Assembly (NCBI GenBank): GCA_021155915.1 | Contig: JAJNBE010000033.1 | Coordinates: 1-45,501 of the forward strand | Length of the DNA: 45,501 nt | Direction of reading: 5' to 3' | From: Solimicrobium sp. | GTDB taxonomy: Bacteria > Pseudomonadota > Gammaproteobacteria > Burkholderiales > Burkholderiaceae_D | In this document: positions 37,306 through 45,501 of the stretch, piece by piece | Layout of the letters: every line of letters starts with the position of its first letter | How positions within the stretch are numbered: position 1 is the first letter of the stretch | Program-made: the position numbers and the translations under genes | Notes under the pieces: generated by a model | Seen by the model: the letters and a program-made list of their open reading frames with translations, nothing else | Databases searched by the model: none | What the model was told of the DNA's origin: nothing

Positions 37306-38736
37306 TTACCCCTGGAACAAATTTGGTAGTAATTTCATCAGACATTTCATCTCGTCCTCGGTAATGTTTGTGTCCTGCCACTCTATAGATCGAAGATTTG
37401 TTAATTTCCCCAGATACTGTAGCCCTTCGTCTGTAACCAAGTTTGAGTAAATTAAAAGTTCGCGCAGGCTAATTAATTCCTTGAGGTTTTTCATCCCAGC
37501 ATCAGTAACATCGGAGGCTGCTATATCGAGTTTACGAAGATTAGTTAACTTTCTCAGATGCCACAATCCGGTGTCCATATTTTTTTGTCCACCAATATCA
37601 AGTTCTGTAAGTTGAGTTAACTCTTCCAAATGTTGCAAGCCAGAGCCGGTAACACGTGTTCCAAATAACTCAAGGGTTTCAAGACTGGTTAATTTTTTCA
37701 GATAGGGCATCTCAGTGTCCGAAATTGCTAATTCCGCCAAATAAAGTTTTCGAAGATTGGTTAAATTTTCCACATAGGATAGCCCTTCATCTGTTACGCG
37801 GGATTGACATATATTCAGTTTGCGTAGATTGGCTAACTGACCAATTAGTGGCATATCTTCATTATCAACACAATGATAACGTAGAAAAAGACAAATAATT
37901 TTCCGCAAGGTCACCATAACTGCTGGTGTCAATTCGTCAATTTCTATCTCCTTTTTATAATTTTGGATAACTCCGTCGATCACCTTATTAAACTCCTGAC
38001 TAGCCTGGCCCCACCGAAGAATATCCCGAATCGCCAGAAATCGCCCGATTTCGCGTTTGATCTCAGGCAAGGTATTCAACAGGAATGATTCTGTTAACTC
38101 TGAATCGACGTATACCTCTTCTAACTTCTGCACGTTGGCCGTCATTCCGTTTTCATCAAACCCTTTTTTGCCATGTGATAAATATTCACTATGTTTGCTG
38201 TTGTCTACCGGTTCTAGCCAGTTGAATTTGTTCAGGTAGGAGAATGCAAGAATGACTTGTTCAGCATCGTACTCGGGTAACGAAGCGGCTCGAATCAGCT
38301 CCTCCATAACAGGACGGACATAGTGTAGATTAATCGCGCTTTCATATATCTTATCAAGCGCGCTGTTCAGTACAGTTAATTTAGAAGAAGAATTTTTTAG
38401 TAATTTTTTAATGAAGCCTGTCTGACCATACGCTTCGTCTTCATTTTCTCCTTGCAAATTGTTGATTGTATTAAGTGTATCTACAATAATATTAGTGACC
38501 ACGCCTGAGGCAAAGCTCCTGGTTTTGAGTATCATCTTAAACACTTCGTCCTGTACATGAGAACATGCTTGATAAAGTAAAGAATGCAAGGTCTTTTGAG
38601 AGAAAAATTGAGAATCAAGTTTTGCTTCCAAAGCGCTGAAATCACGCTTCTTCAACAACAAATGCAATGTTTGATTTTCAATTTGCTCTATGTGGAAGAA
38701 CGAGGATACTCTGACATTCTGAGGCAAGTGGATCAT
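37306..38736 (-). CDS. F-box-like/LRR protein, paralogue 2, 476 aa
   Basis: Same length and domain order as the protein at 31089-32519, and alike over its whole length. The F-box-like block is TLPEIKREIGRFLAIRDILR, then QASQEFNKVIDG. The LRR tract, about 298-470, repeats NLRKLNICQSRVTDEGLSYV, LTSLETLELFGTRVTGSGLQ and so on. Differences cluster on the solvent-facing x positions of the LRRs (for example GESGVTDSDLSHL against CQSRVTDEGLSYV), which is where a changed binding partner would show. The duplication also covers about 300 bases upstream. No signal peptide. Cellular target unknown. Confidence 0.75.
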   Translation of the reverse strand: MIHLPQNVRVSSFFHIEQIENQTLHLLLKKRDFSALEAKLDSQFFSQKTLHSLLYQACSHVQDEVFKMILKTRSFASGVVTNIIVDTLNTINNLQGENEDEAYGQTGFIKKLLKNSSSKLTVLNSALDKIYESAINLHYVRPVMEELIRAASLPEYDAEQVILAFSYLNKFNWLEPVDNSKHSEYLSHGKKGFDENGMTANVQKLEEVYVDSELTESFLLNTLPEIKREIGRFLAIRDILRWGQASQEFNKVIDGVIQNYKKEIEIDELTPAVMVTLRKIICLFLRYHCVDNEDMPLIGQLANLRKLNICQSRVTDEGLSYVENLTNLRKLYLAELAISDTEMPYLKKLTSLETLELFGTRVTGSGLQHLEELTQLTELDIGGQKNMDTGLWHLRKLTNLRKLDIAASDVTDAGMKNLKELISLRELLIYSNLVTDEGLQYLGKLTNLRSIEWQDTNITEDEMKCLMKLLPNLFQG

Positions 38737-39068
38737 CTTTATGGACTTTCAAGCGATTATTTTCGAGTTTTTTAAGAATTAGTAAATGGCAGGGCCGCAG
38801 TAAAACTTGCGCTCTGAATTTTACAAGTCAGATTGTAAACGAACTTGACAAATCTTCTAAGGAGCGGGTAACAGAAGAATGGAGGTCGGCTATGGCACAG
38901 CCATTACTCGGCTCGAAACGCTATCCGAATTATTAACTATATTTTTAGCAGGAGTAATTGTGGATAACCCTAATGCAAAAGGCCTATAGAGTAGACAGAG
39001 GGAAAATCCAGAGGAGACAACGTGTTCCGGTCTGGTATTGGCTTATCGAAAACCGACTTGCGGTCTTC
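38737..39068. other. Duplicated upstream region of LRR paralogue 2
   Basis: Matches 32520-32645 and then 32799-32993 upstream of paralogue 1, without the MITE-like insertion. The conservation of this non-coding sequence, for example the ATTATTAACTATATTTTTAG and AATTGTGGATAACCCTAATG blocks, may reflect recent duplication or a kept promoter. Confidence 0.6.
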
Positions 39069-41008
39069 TCATCTATGCATGATCGCAAGATCTAAATTTA
39101 TATCAATGGGAACAGTTGATGCCAATTGTTTTGGCAATATTCTGACACCCAACTTAACCGCCCTATCTCTTATCGACGAGTTAGCATAATAGCTGGTGAC
39201 CAAAATGGTGTTTTTTATCCCACTTTCTTCAATTATCTGCAATCCATTTTTATTCTGACGCAATAATTCATAATCGCTTAAAAACACCACCTGCACTTTG
39301 TCTTTTGAATTTAGTCCGCTGAAGAAATTCAGCGCGTCTTGCCCCTGCTTGAAGTGACTTACGGTCAAGGTGGAATAGGATTTCAAAAATTGAACAAAGC
39401 GCGTATCCCAAGCGCCGTGAATCGATTCCTCATCATCCAAGATAACGACAATACTGTAAGGCTGCAGAGAAATGGTCTGAGCAATCCATGACGCTGCAGC
39501 GGTCCGTAGAAAAGTTATTTCAATAGTTGTTCCTTCACCCGGGATGGAATTTACTGTCATCTCACCCTGGTTGTAGTCCAATGTATCCCAAACTTGTTGC
39601 AAACCTAAACCATGTCCATTTTCTTTGCCTTCCGTAAAACTTTTCCGATTCAACATTTTTTCTATCATGCCAGTAGACATACCCTTACCATTATCCAGTA
39701 CGCCAACTGCGATTGATTCCGCGTCTGCAACTAATTTAATTGTGATGAGACCGTTACTTCTATTCTCCAATGCATCGGCCGCATTATTGATGAGGTTGGA
39801 CATAGATCGTCTAAACTGGCTAGGCTGCATTTGAGCAAACGCGAACCGCGCATCGTTATTCATTTCTATTTCAAACTTAACCGCACGATTAATATATTGC
39901 GCTTTTTTTTCACTCAATAATTGAACAATCAGATCAGAAATTAACACCGGTTGGCGTGGTTCAATACCGCAGGCTGTTCCTTGGTCTTCGTTTCTGTAAG
40001 TGCTTAATAAATTATTTGCAATATCTAAAATGCTTTCAGTGGCTCTTTTTATCACTGAACGCTTACTTTCACCTAGCTCATCACAAAACTGCATCATCAT
40101 ATTGAGGGCGGATAGGGGAGAGCTGATATCGTGTGCAACAGTGTGGGCCAGTTTGATAAGCTTTTCTTTTTCTTTAAGAATGGTTTGGTGGCGGTGACGT
40201 TCATCTTCTAATCGAAGACGCTCTGCTTCTTTTTGATCGGTGATGTCTACAGAGATACACAGAACACCAATTATGTCTCCTCTTTTATTGTACAAAGGTT
40301 TCTTTTCTGTTCTCGCAATAACAGTTAATCCACGAGGATTTTTCACGACTAGATTATCTTCTGTCGCGATTGAATTTCCGGTGCTTGTAACATATTTATC
40401 GTCTTGTAGATATTTGGTTACCATTTTAGGATCAGCTCCCCATGATAGGTCATGGTCTGTTTTTCCTATCACACTGTCGATGTCGTCCATTAAAGCAACT
40501 CGCAAAAAATCTTGATTACATCCGAGGTAAACAGAATCAAGATTTTTCCAATAAACATACCCCGGAGTAGAGCTGAGAATAAGACTCTGGTCTATTTCTG
40601 AGTTTCTAAAATCTACTTCCTCCGTAATGTCTACAGCAATTCCAAGCACTCCAATCACGTTACCTTCTTTGTCCAAAAAAGGCTTTTTTCTGTTCTTAGA
40701 ATAACTTCAAGTCCCTTTGAATTTTTTATACCTGTACGATCTTCCACAATTAACTGCTTACCCGTTTTTATAACGTATTGATCATCTTTAATATACTTAC
40801 CCGCTATCGCTGAATCAACTAATTCGTAATCCGTTTTACCTATTATTTCATCCTTATTCTCAAAACCAGTCAGTGTTGCAAGATTTTGATTACAACCCAA
40901 ATAAACAGAATTCAGATTTTTCCAGTATACGTTACCGGGGACAAGTTCCAGAATAGATGCCAAATCCATATCGGATAATGCAAATTCTGCTTTATTATTG
41001 TTTAACAT
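39069..41008 (-). pseudogene. PAS-histidine kinase-receiver protein, frameshifted
   Basis: Two reading frames together give one protein of the layout PAS-PAS-HisKA-HATPase-receiver. The first (41008 down to 40655) is a PAS domain, MDLASILELVPGNVYWKNLN to LEVILRTEKSLF. It then breaks at a run of six A (minus strand, about 40684-40689). With one more base it would read RTEKKPFLDKEGNVIGVLGI, as the second PAS does (RTEKKPLYNKRGDIIGVLCI). The rest has the phospho-acceptor H in AHDISSPLSALNMM, ATP-binding LINNAADAL, DNGKGM and GHGLGLQQV, and a receiver with LDDEES, LSDYELL, VTSYY and LPKQ. A sequencing slip or phase variation would also explain the break. Confidence 0.75.
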
Positions 41009-41112
41009 TGTTAATTCCGATTAAAAGTGCGCAAGGATAAATTTTCTATGAGTTGTCGGAATAGTCATCATAAGGAGTATAGGTATCTTACTAATTAAAA
41101 CAGAATTTTCTG

Positions 41113-42678
41113 CTAAATAAATGGTGCTATTGACGCACTCACATAGATCGGAATAATCGATGCCATCTGCTTGGGTAATACCTTAATTTTTAAACGATCA
41201 ATTTCTTCTCTAATTTTGGAATTGGAATAATAGCTGGTTACTAACTGGGCATATTTTATTGCACTTGCTTCTATGATTTGGATGCCGTTCTTATCTTGAC
41301 GAAGCAATTCATAATCACTTAAAAATACCACGCGATTTTTTTCCTCTTGACTAAGGCTCACCAAAAAATCCAGTGCGCCCTGCCCTTGGGTAAAGTGAAG
41401 CACGCGTAAGGTAGTATGTAGTTTTAAGAACGGAGAAAAACGTAAATTCCACGCACCATGAATGGACTCTTCGTCATCCAAAATGACAATAATACTGGTT
41501 GGGGTAAGATGAATTGCCTGAGCAATCCAGGTAGCTGCCGCTATTCGGGGAAAGGTTAGTTTGATTATTGTACCTTCGCCCACAATAGAGCTTACTGACA
41601 TTTCACCTTGGTTATAGTCCAAGGTGTCCCAGACTTGTTGCAAACCTAAACCATGCCCATTTTTTTTATCCTCAGTAAAACTTTGGCGATTAAGCATTTT
41701 TTCTATGTTATTAGACGACATACCTTTACCATTATCTTGAAGTCTAACAATAATGGATTGATCGTCTGCCGCTAACTTAATCGTAATAATACCGTTTGTC
41801 TTACTGTCAAGCGCATCGACAGCGTTATTTATCAAATTCGATATAGAGCGTTTAAATTGACTCGGCTGCATTTGAGCAAATGCAAACTGCGCATCCTTAG
41901 CAATATCTGTTTCAAATCTGACTGCGCGGTTGCTAAATTGCGCTTTTTTCTCGCTTAATAATTGAACGATCAAATCAGAAATTAGCACGGGTTGGCGTTG
42001 TTCAATACCCGAGGTTCTTCCTTGCTCTTCGTTTCTGTAAGTACTTAATAAGTTATTTGCAATATCTAAAATGCTTTCAGTCGCTCTTTTGATCACGGAA
42101 CGCTTACTTTCATCTAACTCATCACAAAACTGCATCATCATATTGAGGGCAGATAAGGGAGAACTGATATCGTGTGCAATAGTGTGAGCCAGTTTGATGA
42201 GCTTATCTTTTTCTTGTAATAAGGCCACCTGCTGACGTTCGTTTTCCAATTTTAATAATTCCGCTTCTTTTTGTGCTGTAATTTCTATGGATGTACCGAC
42301 AATCCCAAGAATATTGCCTTTATCATCATAAAGTGGCGCTTTTATCGAAGAAAAACATTTGCGCTCTTTGGTCGTAACGTCTTCAATCCACTCTTCTTGA
42401 GACAAAATTTTCTTTCTACTTATTACTTCCGTATTGTGCCTAAGAATGTGTTCTGCTATTTCTGGTTTATAAAACGAATAGGGCTTCTTACCGATAATTT
42501 CACGTGTAGTCCCCATAGCTTTCAAACATAATTCATTAATACCTAGCACAACTCCATCTGGGCTCATCCAATAAAAAGGCGTAGGCAAAATGGATTCTAC
42601 AGTTTGAAGCGCCTTGAATATGTCGCGCGCATTATTGCTAACGTCGTTTTTCATATCTTCCATTTTTTGTTCGTCCAC
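41113..42678 (-). CDS. Hybrid sensor histidine kinase (PAS-HisKA-HATPase-receiver), 521 aa
   Basis: A cytoplasmic two-component sensor with no membrane helices. One PAS domain is at about 22-135 (PTPFYWMSPDGVVLGINELC through GTSIEITAQKEAE). The HisKA H-box, AHTIAHDISSPLSALNMM, has its acceptor at His169. The HATPase N, G1 and G2 boxes are LINNAVDAL, DNGKGM and GHGLGLQQV. The C-terminal receiver has LDDEES, the acceptor Asp in LSDYELL, the Thr in LVTSYY and the Lys in VLPKQ. It is a paralogue of the frameshifted kinase just downstream; that one has two PAS domains. The listed start is a GTG; an ATG five codons in (42663) is equally likely. No separate response regulator is nearby. Confidence 0.88.
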   Translation of the reverse strand: MDEQKMEDMKNDVSNNARDIFKALQTVESILPTPFYWMSPDGVVLGINELCLKAMGTTREIIGKKPYSFYKPEIAEHILRHNTEVISRKKILSQEEWIEDVTTKERKCFSSIKAPLYDDKGNILGIVGTSIEITAQKEAELLKLENERQQVALLQEKDKLIKLAHTIAHDISSPLSALNMMMQFCDELDESKRSVIKRATESILDIANNLLSTYRNEEQGRTSGIEQRQPVLISDLIVQLLSEKKAQFSNRAVRFETDIAKDAQFAFAQMQPSQFKRSISNLINNAVDALDSKTNGIITIKLAADDQSIIVRLQDNGKGMSSNNIEKMLNRQSFTEDKKNGHGLGLQQVWDTLDYNQGEMSVSSIVGEGTIIKLTFPRIAAATWIAQAIHLTPTSIIVILDDEESIHGAWNLRFSPFLKLHTTLRVLHFTQGQGALDFLVSLSQEEKNRVVFLSDYELLRQDKNGIQIIEASAIKYAQLVTSYYSNSKIREEIDRLKIKVLPKQMASIIPIYVSASIAPFI

Positions 42679-42914
42679 TTTTGATTTTTGAAATACTTAG
42701 AGGATATTTTCAGCTCGAGCTAGGTATCTAAACTCCGCCATCGATGATGCTCCTTAAGCAATTTGCTTTGTCCCAAAGCTACTTATGTACAAAGTCTATC
42801 TTCGGAAATCTTTTTCCGATTCCTGTTACAATTGAGATAACATTTCGTGGTAAGCAGCACTCAACTTATTTATGCGCAATTAATTTAGCATTAAAACTTT
42901 TTATTTCATAAATT

Positions 42915-44102
42915 ATGTCCATCTCAGCAAATACCTTTAACAGAACAATAGACAAATTTGAAGCTTCAGCGCTAATAACAACTATCAAAGACTATAAATG
43001 GTCGCCGGCAGATATATTCTTAAGTGTCATCACTTTAGGTAGCTATGCAGCAATACGTGTTATTTATCAGTCCACTTATAATGAAGATAAAAAGGTCGAG
43101 CAATACTTTCGAGGCAACATAGCATTATTTGACGCCTATCAAAATAGACTGACTAAGACAGTTGAGGGTAAAAAACAACTTTCAGTAATTCTAGACGGCT
43201 ATCCGCTTGTTTTGCAAGAAACGGGAACGACGGAACACCCGACCCTGACTTATGTATATCAAGGTAAATCATCCTGCACCGGCGACAAGGGTATTTACAC
43301 CACATTGGACGCATGGATACTAACCGAATTTGCTAAATTGGCAAGTGATGATTGCCTTTTTGAACTCTATAAGCAAAAGGGAGGTCTGCACGTCGATGGA
43401 AGAGCGAATTATTCTCCGGAAAAATTCAAAACAATACGGGCCAATTTTGAGAATGTAGATTTCGAAAAGCTAACGCTTGTTGGGCTTAGATTGGAAAATA
43501 TAAAATTATACGAAGCTAATTTTCAGAATGCGAAGCTAAAAAAGTTTTATTTCATGAAACCCACAATCGAAATGTGTAATTTCAAAAACGCCGATCTGGA
43601 AGGTCTTATTTTCAATAAGGGAACCATCGACGGAACTTCATTTTTAGGGACCGATTCAACGATTAACCGTACTATCTTTTCTCATGTAAAAATTGATACT
43701 AATGCACCATTTTCTCCGACTGCTTTTCCTACAAACACCAATTTTGACAACCCGCTTTTCTTTTTCGGGTCAACCAGATATCGTTCACCCAGTGCCAAAG
43801 CACCTACTGAGCAGAGTACATCTCACCGTACCGAGCATGGCCAAAAATTTCCTAATGTGCAGGCTGAAGTACAGATTAAACAGTGTTGCATAGTACTTGG
43901 CATTGAGAAAAAAGAAGGAATTGAATTAACACAAAGGGAAGTGAAAGAGGCCTTCAATCGTGAAATTCTGCAACTTCATCCGGACAAAAATAAACAACAA
44001 AAGGGCGAAACAAAGGTTGAGTACGATAGTAGAGTTACTGTGCCATGCACAGACCTTATCGCAGCGAAGGAGCAATTAGAGAAAATATATAACTGGAGTT
44101 AA
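42915..44102 (+). CDS. Pentapeptide-repeat protein with C-terminal J domain, 395 aa
   Basis: A possible effector with an unusual domain order. The N-terminal 140 residues include a hydrophobic segment (ADIFLSVITLGSYAAIRVIY, about 32-51). From about 170 to 260 run degenerate pentapeptide-type repeats (FENVDFEKLTLVGLRLENIK, YEANFQNAKLKKFYFM, CNFKNADLEGLIFN) that should form a beta-helix. The last 80 residues form a J domain: CCIVLGIEKKEGIELTQREV, then FNREILQLHPDKNKQQKG with His355-Pro-Asp, and a final helix LIAAKEQLEKIY. A J domain drives the ATPase of an Hsp70, so the protein may recruit host or bacterial Hsp70 to a target. It has no ribosome-binding site of note and is divergent from the kinase gene. 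Confidence 0.75.
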   Translation: MSISANTFNRTIDKFEASALITTIKDYKWSPADIFLSVITLGSYAAIRVIYQSTYNEDKKVEQYFRGNIALFDAYQNRLTKTVEGKKQLSVILDGYPLVLQETGTTEHPTLTYVYQGKSSCTGDKGIYTTLDAWILTEFAKLASDDCLFELYKQKGGLHVDGRANYSPEKFKTIRANFENVDFEKLTLVGLRLENIKLYEANFQNAKLKKFYFMKPTIEMCNFKNADLEGLIFNKGTIDGTSFLGTDSTINRTIFSHVKIDTNAPFSPTAFPTNTNFDNPLFFFGSTRYRSPSAKAPTEQSTSHRTEHGQKFPNVQAEVQIKQCCIVLGIEKKEGIELTQREVKEAFNREILQLHPDKNKQQKGETKVEYDSRVTVPCTDLIAAKEQLEKIYNWS

Positions 44103-44229
44103 CCTAAAAGTTTCTGTGGCTATCAATGAGAATTATGTTTGCTTAAGGCTAACGCCACCCCCTGCCTTATGGGGCGCCTCGTTGATGTTTGCTGGCTATT
44201 TGTAGTTTAAATGTGCTGGCGCGGTCAAC

Positions 44230-44985
44230 TGAAATAGCAATAGGTAGTGCACCTGCGCACTGGGCGATCTTGTCTACCAGTGCTGCAGTCCCTAAAGGGC
44301 GCATACGGCCATCTGCTTTGGGTATATACCGTCGGTGCGTGTGCAGTGCTCTATAGGCTTGTCGCTGAGAAAGCGTTCATACAGGTTCTTTAGATTGACT
44401 TCCCAGTTTGCTTCATAAGCCTTCCACGTTGCTCCATCGACTCCCGGTGCCGCTTCTCGTTTAAGCCAGAAATAAGCGGTTTCGAGCAGTTCAATGTCGA
44501 TGCGACGGAAAGTGTGGTGAACTTCTCCTCTTTCCTTTGCCTTGCGGCTTGCCGCATACAGTCCAGCTTCTTGGATAAGCTTATCCGGCTCTGAGTCCGG
44601 CACATGGGACACTGTCCTGTGCTCCCATTGACCCCTTCCCTTGGCTCCACTAACTCCGCGCTCATTCGTATAAGTCTGTTCAGCAGCTTCTCAGCTACTA
44701 TGGGAGAGTCCGACCTCTCCAGTCCGTTTATCCTCGCTTCGGCTCCTCACCTTCCCGATGCGGGCCGCTGAGCGTTTCCGGCAGCGGTCGGGCTGGCGAT
44801 CCCCTGGTTGCCGTGTAAGGAAGGAGCGTACGTGCATGCCAGGTTCTCTGACCTGGCCGGGTTGGTGCGACGCTCGCGATTGCGCTTCGCACCAAGTAGC
44901 ATTCCATGTTTGTGACCACGACTGCGCCCAAATCCTATAAATTTCACGACTCAATGACCGGCCTGCACGCACCCCTGTCAACGCT
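44230..44985 (-). mobile_element. Truncated group II intron
   Basis: On the minus strand, a GC-rich structured RNA region (44640-44985) precedes the reverse transcriptase fragment. It begins near GTGCGTGCAGGCC, close to the GTGYG start of group II introns, and includes the GAGCGCGGAGTTAGTGGAGCC segment that usually lies just before the open frame. The 3' part (most of the reverse transcriptase, domains V and VI) is lost, so it cannot splice. Confidence 0.7.
44245..44612 (-). pseudogene. Group II intron reverse transcriptase, N-terminal fragment, frameshifted
   Basis: The minus strand gives LIQEAGLYAASRKAKERGEV, then FRRIDIELLETAYFWLKREA and APGVDGATWKAYEANWEVNL, the start of an LtrA-type maturase. 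After a frameshift near 44338 it continues RRYIPKADGRMRPLGTAALV and DKIAQ, the RT-1 block. The catalytic YADD block and the maturase domain are missing. Confidence 0.85.
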
Positions 44986-45130
44986 TCGTACTGCATCTCG
45001 CGATGCTCCACGCATGCATGACTGGGGGACAATATGATTCGCAACACCTTTACTGTCAGGGACTTGCACCCTTTACCCCTTACCGGTCTTCCGACGCATC
45101 ACAAAATTATTTACACCCTCACAACTTAGA

Positions 45131-45501
45131 CTATAAATATATATCTAAAAATTTTTGGACCCCTTCTGCATTTTTTACCGGTTTTACTAGACGCAAATTG
45201 GCCAAACTATTTGGGTCCTTGGGACCAGTAGGCGTTTTATAACTAGAATGGCCCACAATTAAACAGGCAATATCTGTACGCCCGAGGCAAATGGCATAAT
45301 AGAGCGGAGAGTGATTGGATGCGTCTACTAGGTTCACATTTAGATGAGGTGAACGCGTCAGTTCCATAACAACTGATACATGCTCCTTCTCAGCAGCAAT
45401 ATGTAAGAGCGTACATTTCTGATCATTTTGTGCATTAATGTTGGCTCCTTTACTTAACAACAGTTTGACAAGTTTTACTTGACCATTGAATACCGCCATA
45501 T
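45131..45501 (-). CDS. Ankyrin-repeat protein, C-terminal part (runs off the window)
   Basis: Three ankyrin repeats can be seen: GQVKLVKLLLSKGANINAQN, then CTLLHIAAEKEHVSVVMELT with the TxLHxAA motif, then HSPLYYAICLGRTDIACLIV. They are followed by a tail without repeats ending VQKFLDIYL. The gene enters from beyond the right edge, so the N-terminus and any other domains are not seen. Ankyrin proteins of intracellular bacteria are often secreted effectors; that role is inferred here from the surrounding genes. Confidence 0.8.
   Translation of the reverse strand, partial: MAVFNGQVKLVKLLLSKGANINAQNDQKCTLLHIAAEKEHVSVVMELTRSPHLNVNLVDASNHSPLYYAICLGRTDIACLIVGHSSYKTPTGPKDPNSLANLRLVKPVKNAEGVQKFLDIYL

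Larger units (their letters stand above)
44103..45130. other. Region of mobile-element remnants
   Basis: Almost all of this gap is a truncated group II intron and its broken reverse transcriptase. About 150 bases on each side have no assigned content. Several overlapping frames within the intron RNA are structural, not coding. Confidence 0.6.

Noticed and set aside
39069..40676. Independent 535-aa kinase beginning at 40676
   Set aside because: Its first codon is TTG inside a PAS domain; the true start is at 41008, with a frameshift between.
44390..45047. Several overlapping frames in the group II intron
   Set aside because: They overlap one another in GC-rich structured RNA and the true reverse transcriptase frame; none has protein features.

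Overview
The window looks like a chromosomal segment of a host-associated gammaproteobacterium. The core genes (nadB, wrbA, hupB, ppiD, ppnN, cfa, an FNR-type regulator, a DUF2069 protein) are of gammaproteobacterial type. They are mixed with eukaryote-like and effector-like proteins: F-box/LRR, pentapeptide, J-domain, ankyrin, and Cys- and Zn-protease-like. Decayed mobile elements, pseudogenes and short-period tandem repeats are frequent. This mix fits the Legionellales (Legionella/Coxiella/Berkiella-like lineages); that placement is inferred from gene content, not from a marker gene.

Layout. 1-11.2 kb is loosely packed: two secreted proteins of unknown function, tRNA-Arg, a GNAT acetyltransferase, a probable Cys-His-Asp effector enzyme, a dienelactone-hydrolase-like protein that has lost its nucleophile, a small secreted protein, an FNR-family regulator behind a cyclopropane fatty acid synthase, and a small heat-shock protein. 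Three short-period tandem arrays (14, 11 and 14 bp) lie between these genes. 11.3-17.3 kb is a tripartite RND efflux operon (outer-membrane factor, membrane-fusion protein, pump) on the minus strand, with copies of a ~153-bp inverted-repeat element inside it and just past its end. 17.7-19.0 kb encodes an HExxH protein. 19.4-28.9 kb is the housekeeping core: ppnN, ppiD, tRNA-Asp, tRNA-Val and hupB on the minus strand, then nadB-wrbA-DUF2069-FAD dehydrogenase and a DUF4124-like protein on the plus strand. A DMT exporter follows at 29.1-30.1 kb.

31-45.5 kb is an accessory island. Two paralogous F-box-like/LRR proteins flank an 856-aa pentapeptide protein whose architecture matches the SopA/NleL HECT-like E3 ubiquitin ligases. 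Next come two paralogous PAS-histidine kinase-receiver proteins (one frameshifted), a pentapeptide protein with a C-terminal J domain, and the end of an ankyrin protein. Remnants of IS66, a group II intron and a photolyase gene lie between them. If the domain calls hold, the island carries both routes by which bacteria exploit host ubiquitin: F-box adaptors that recruit the host SCF ligase, and a free-standing HECT-like ligase. This is the most interesting part of the window.

All calls come from reading the sequence and recalling family features. No database search was possible.
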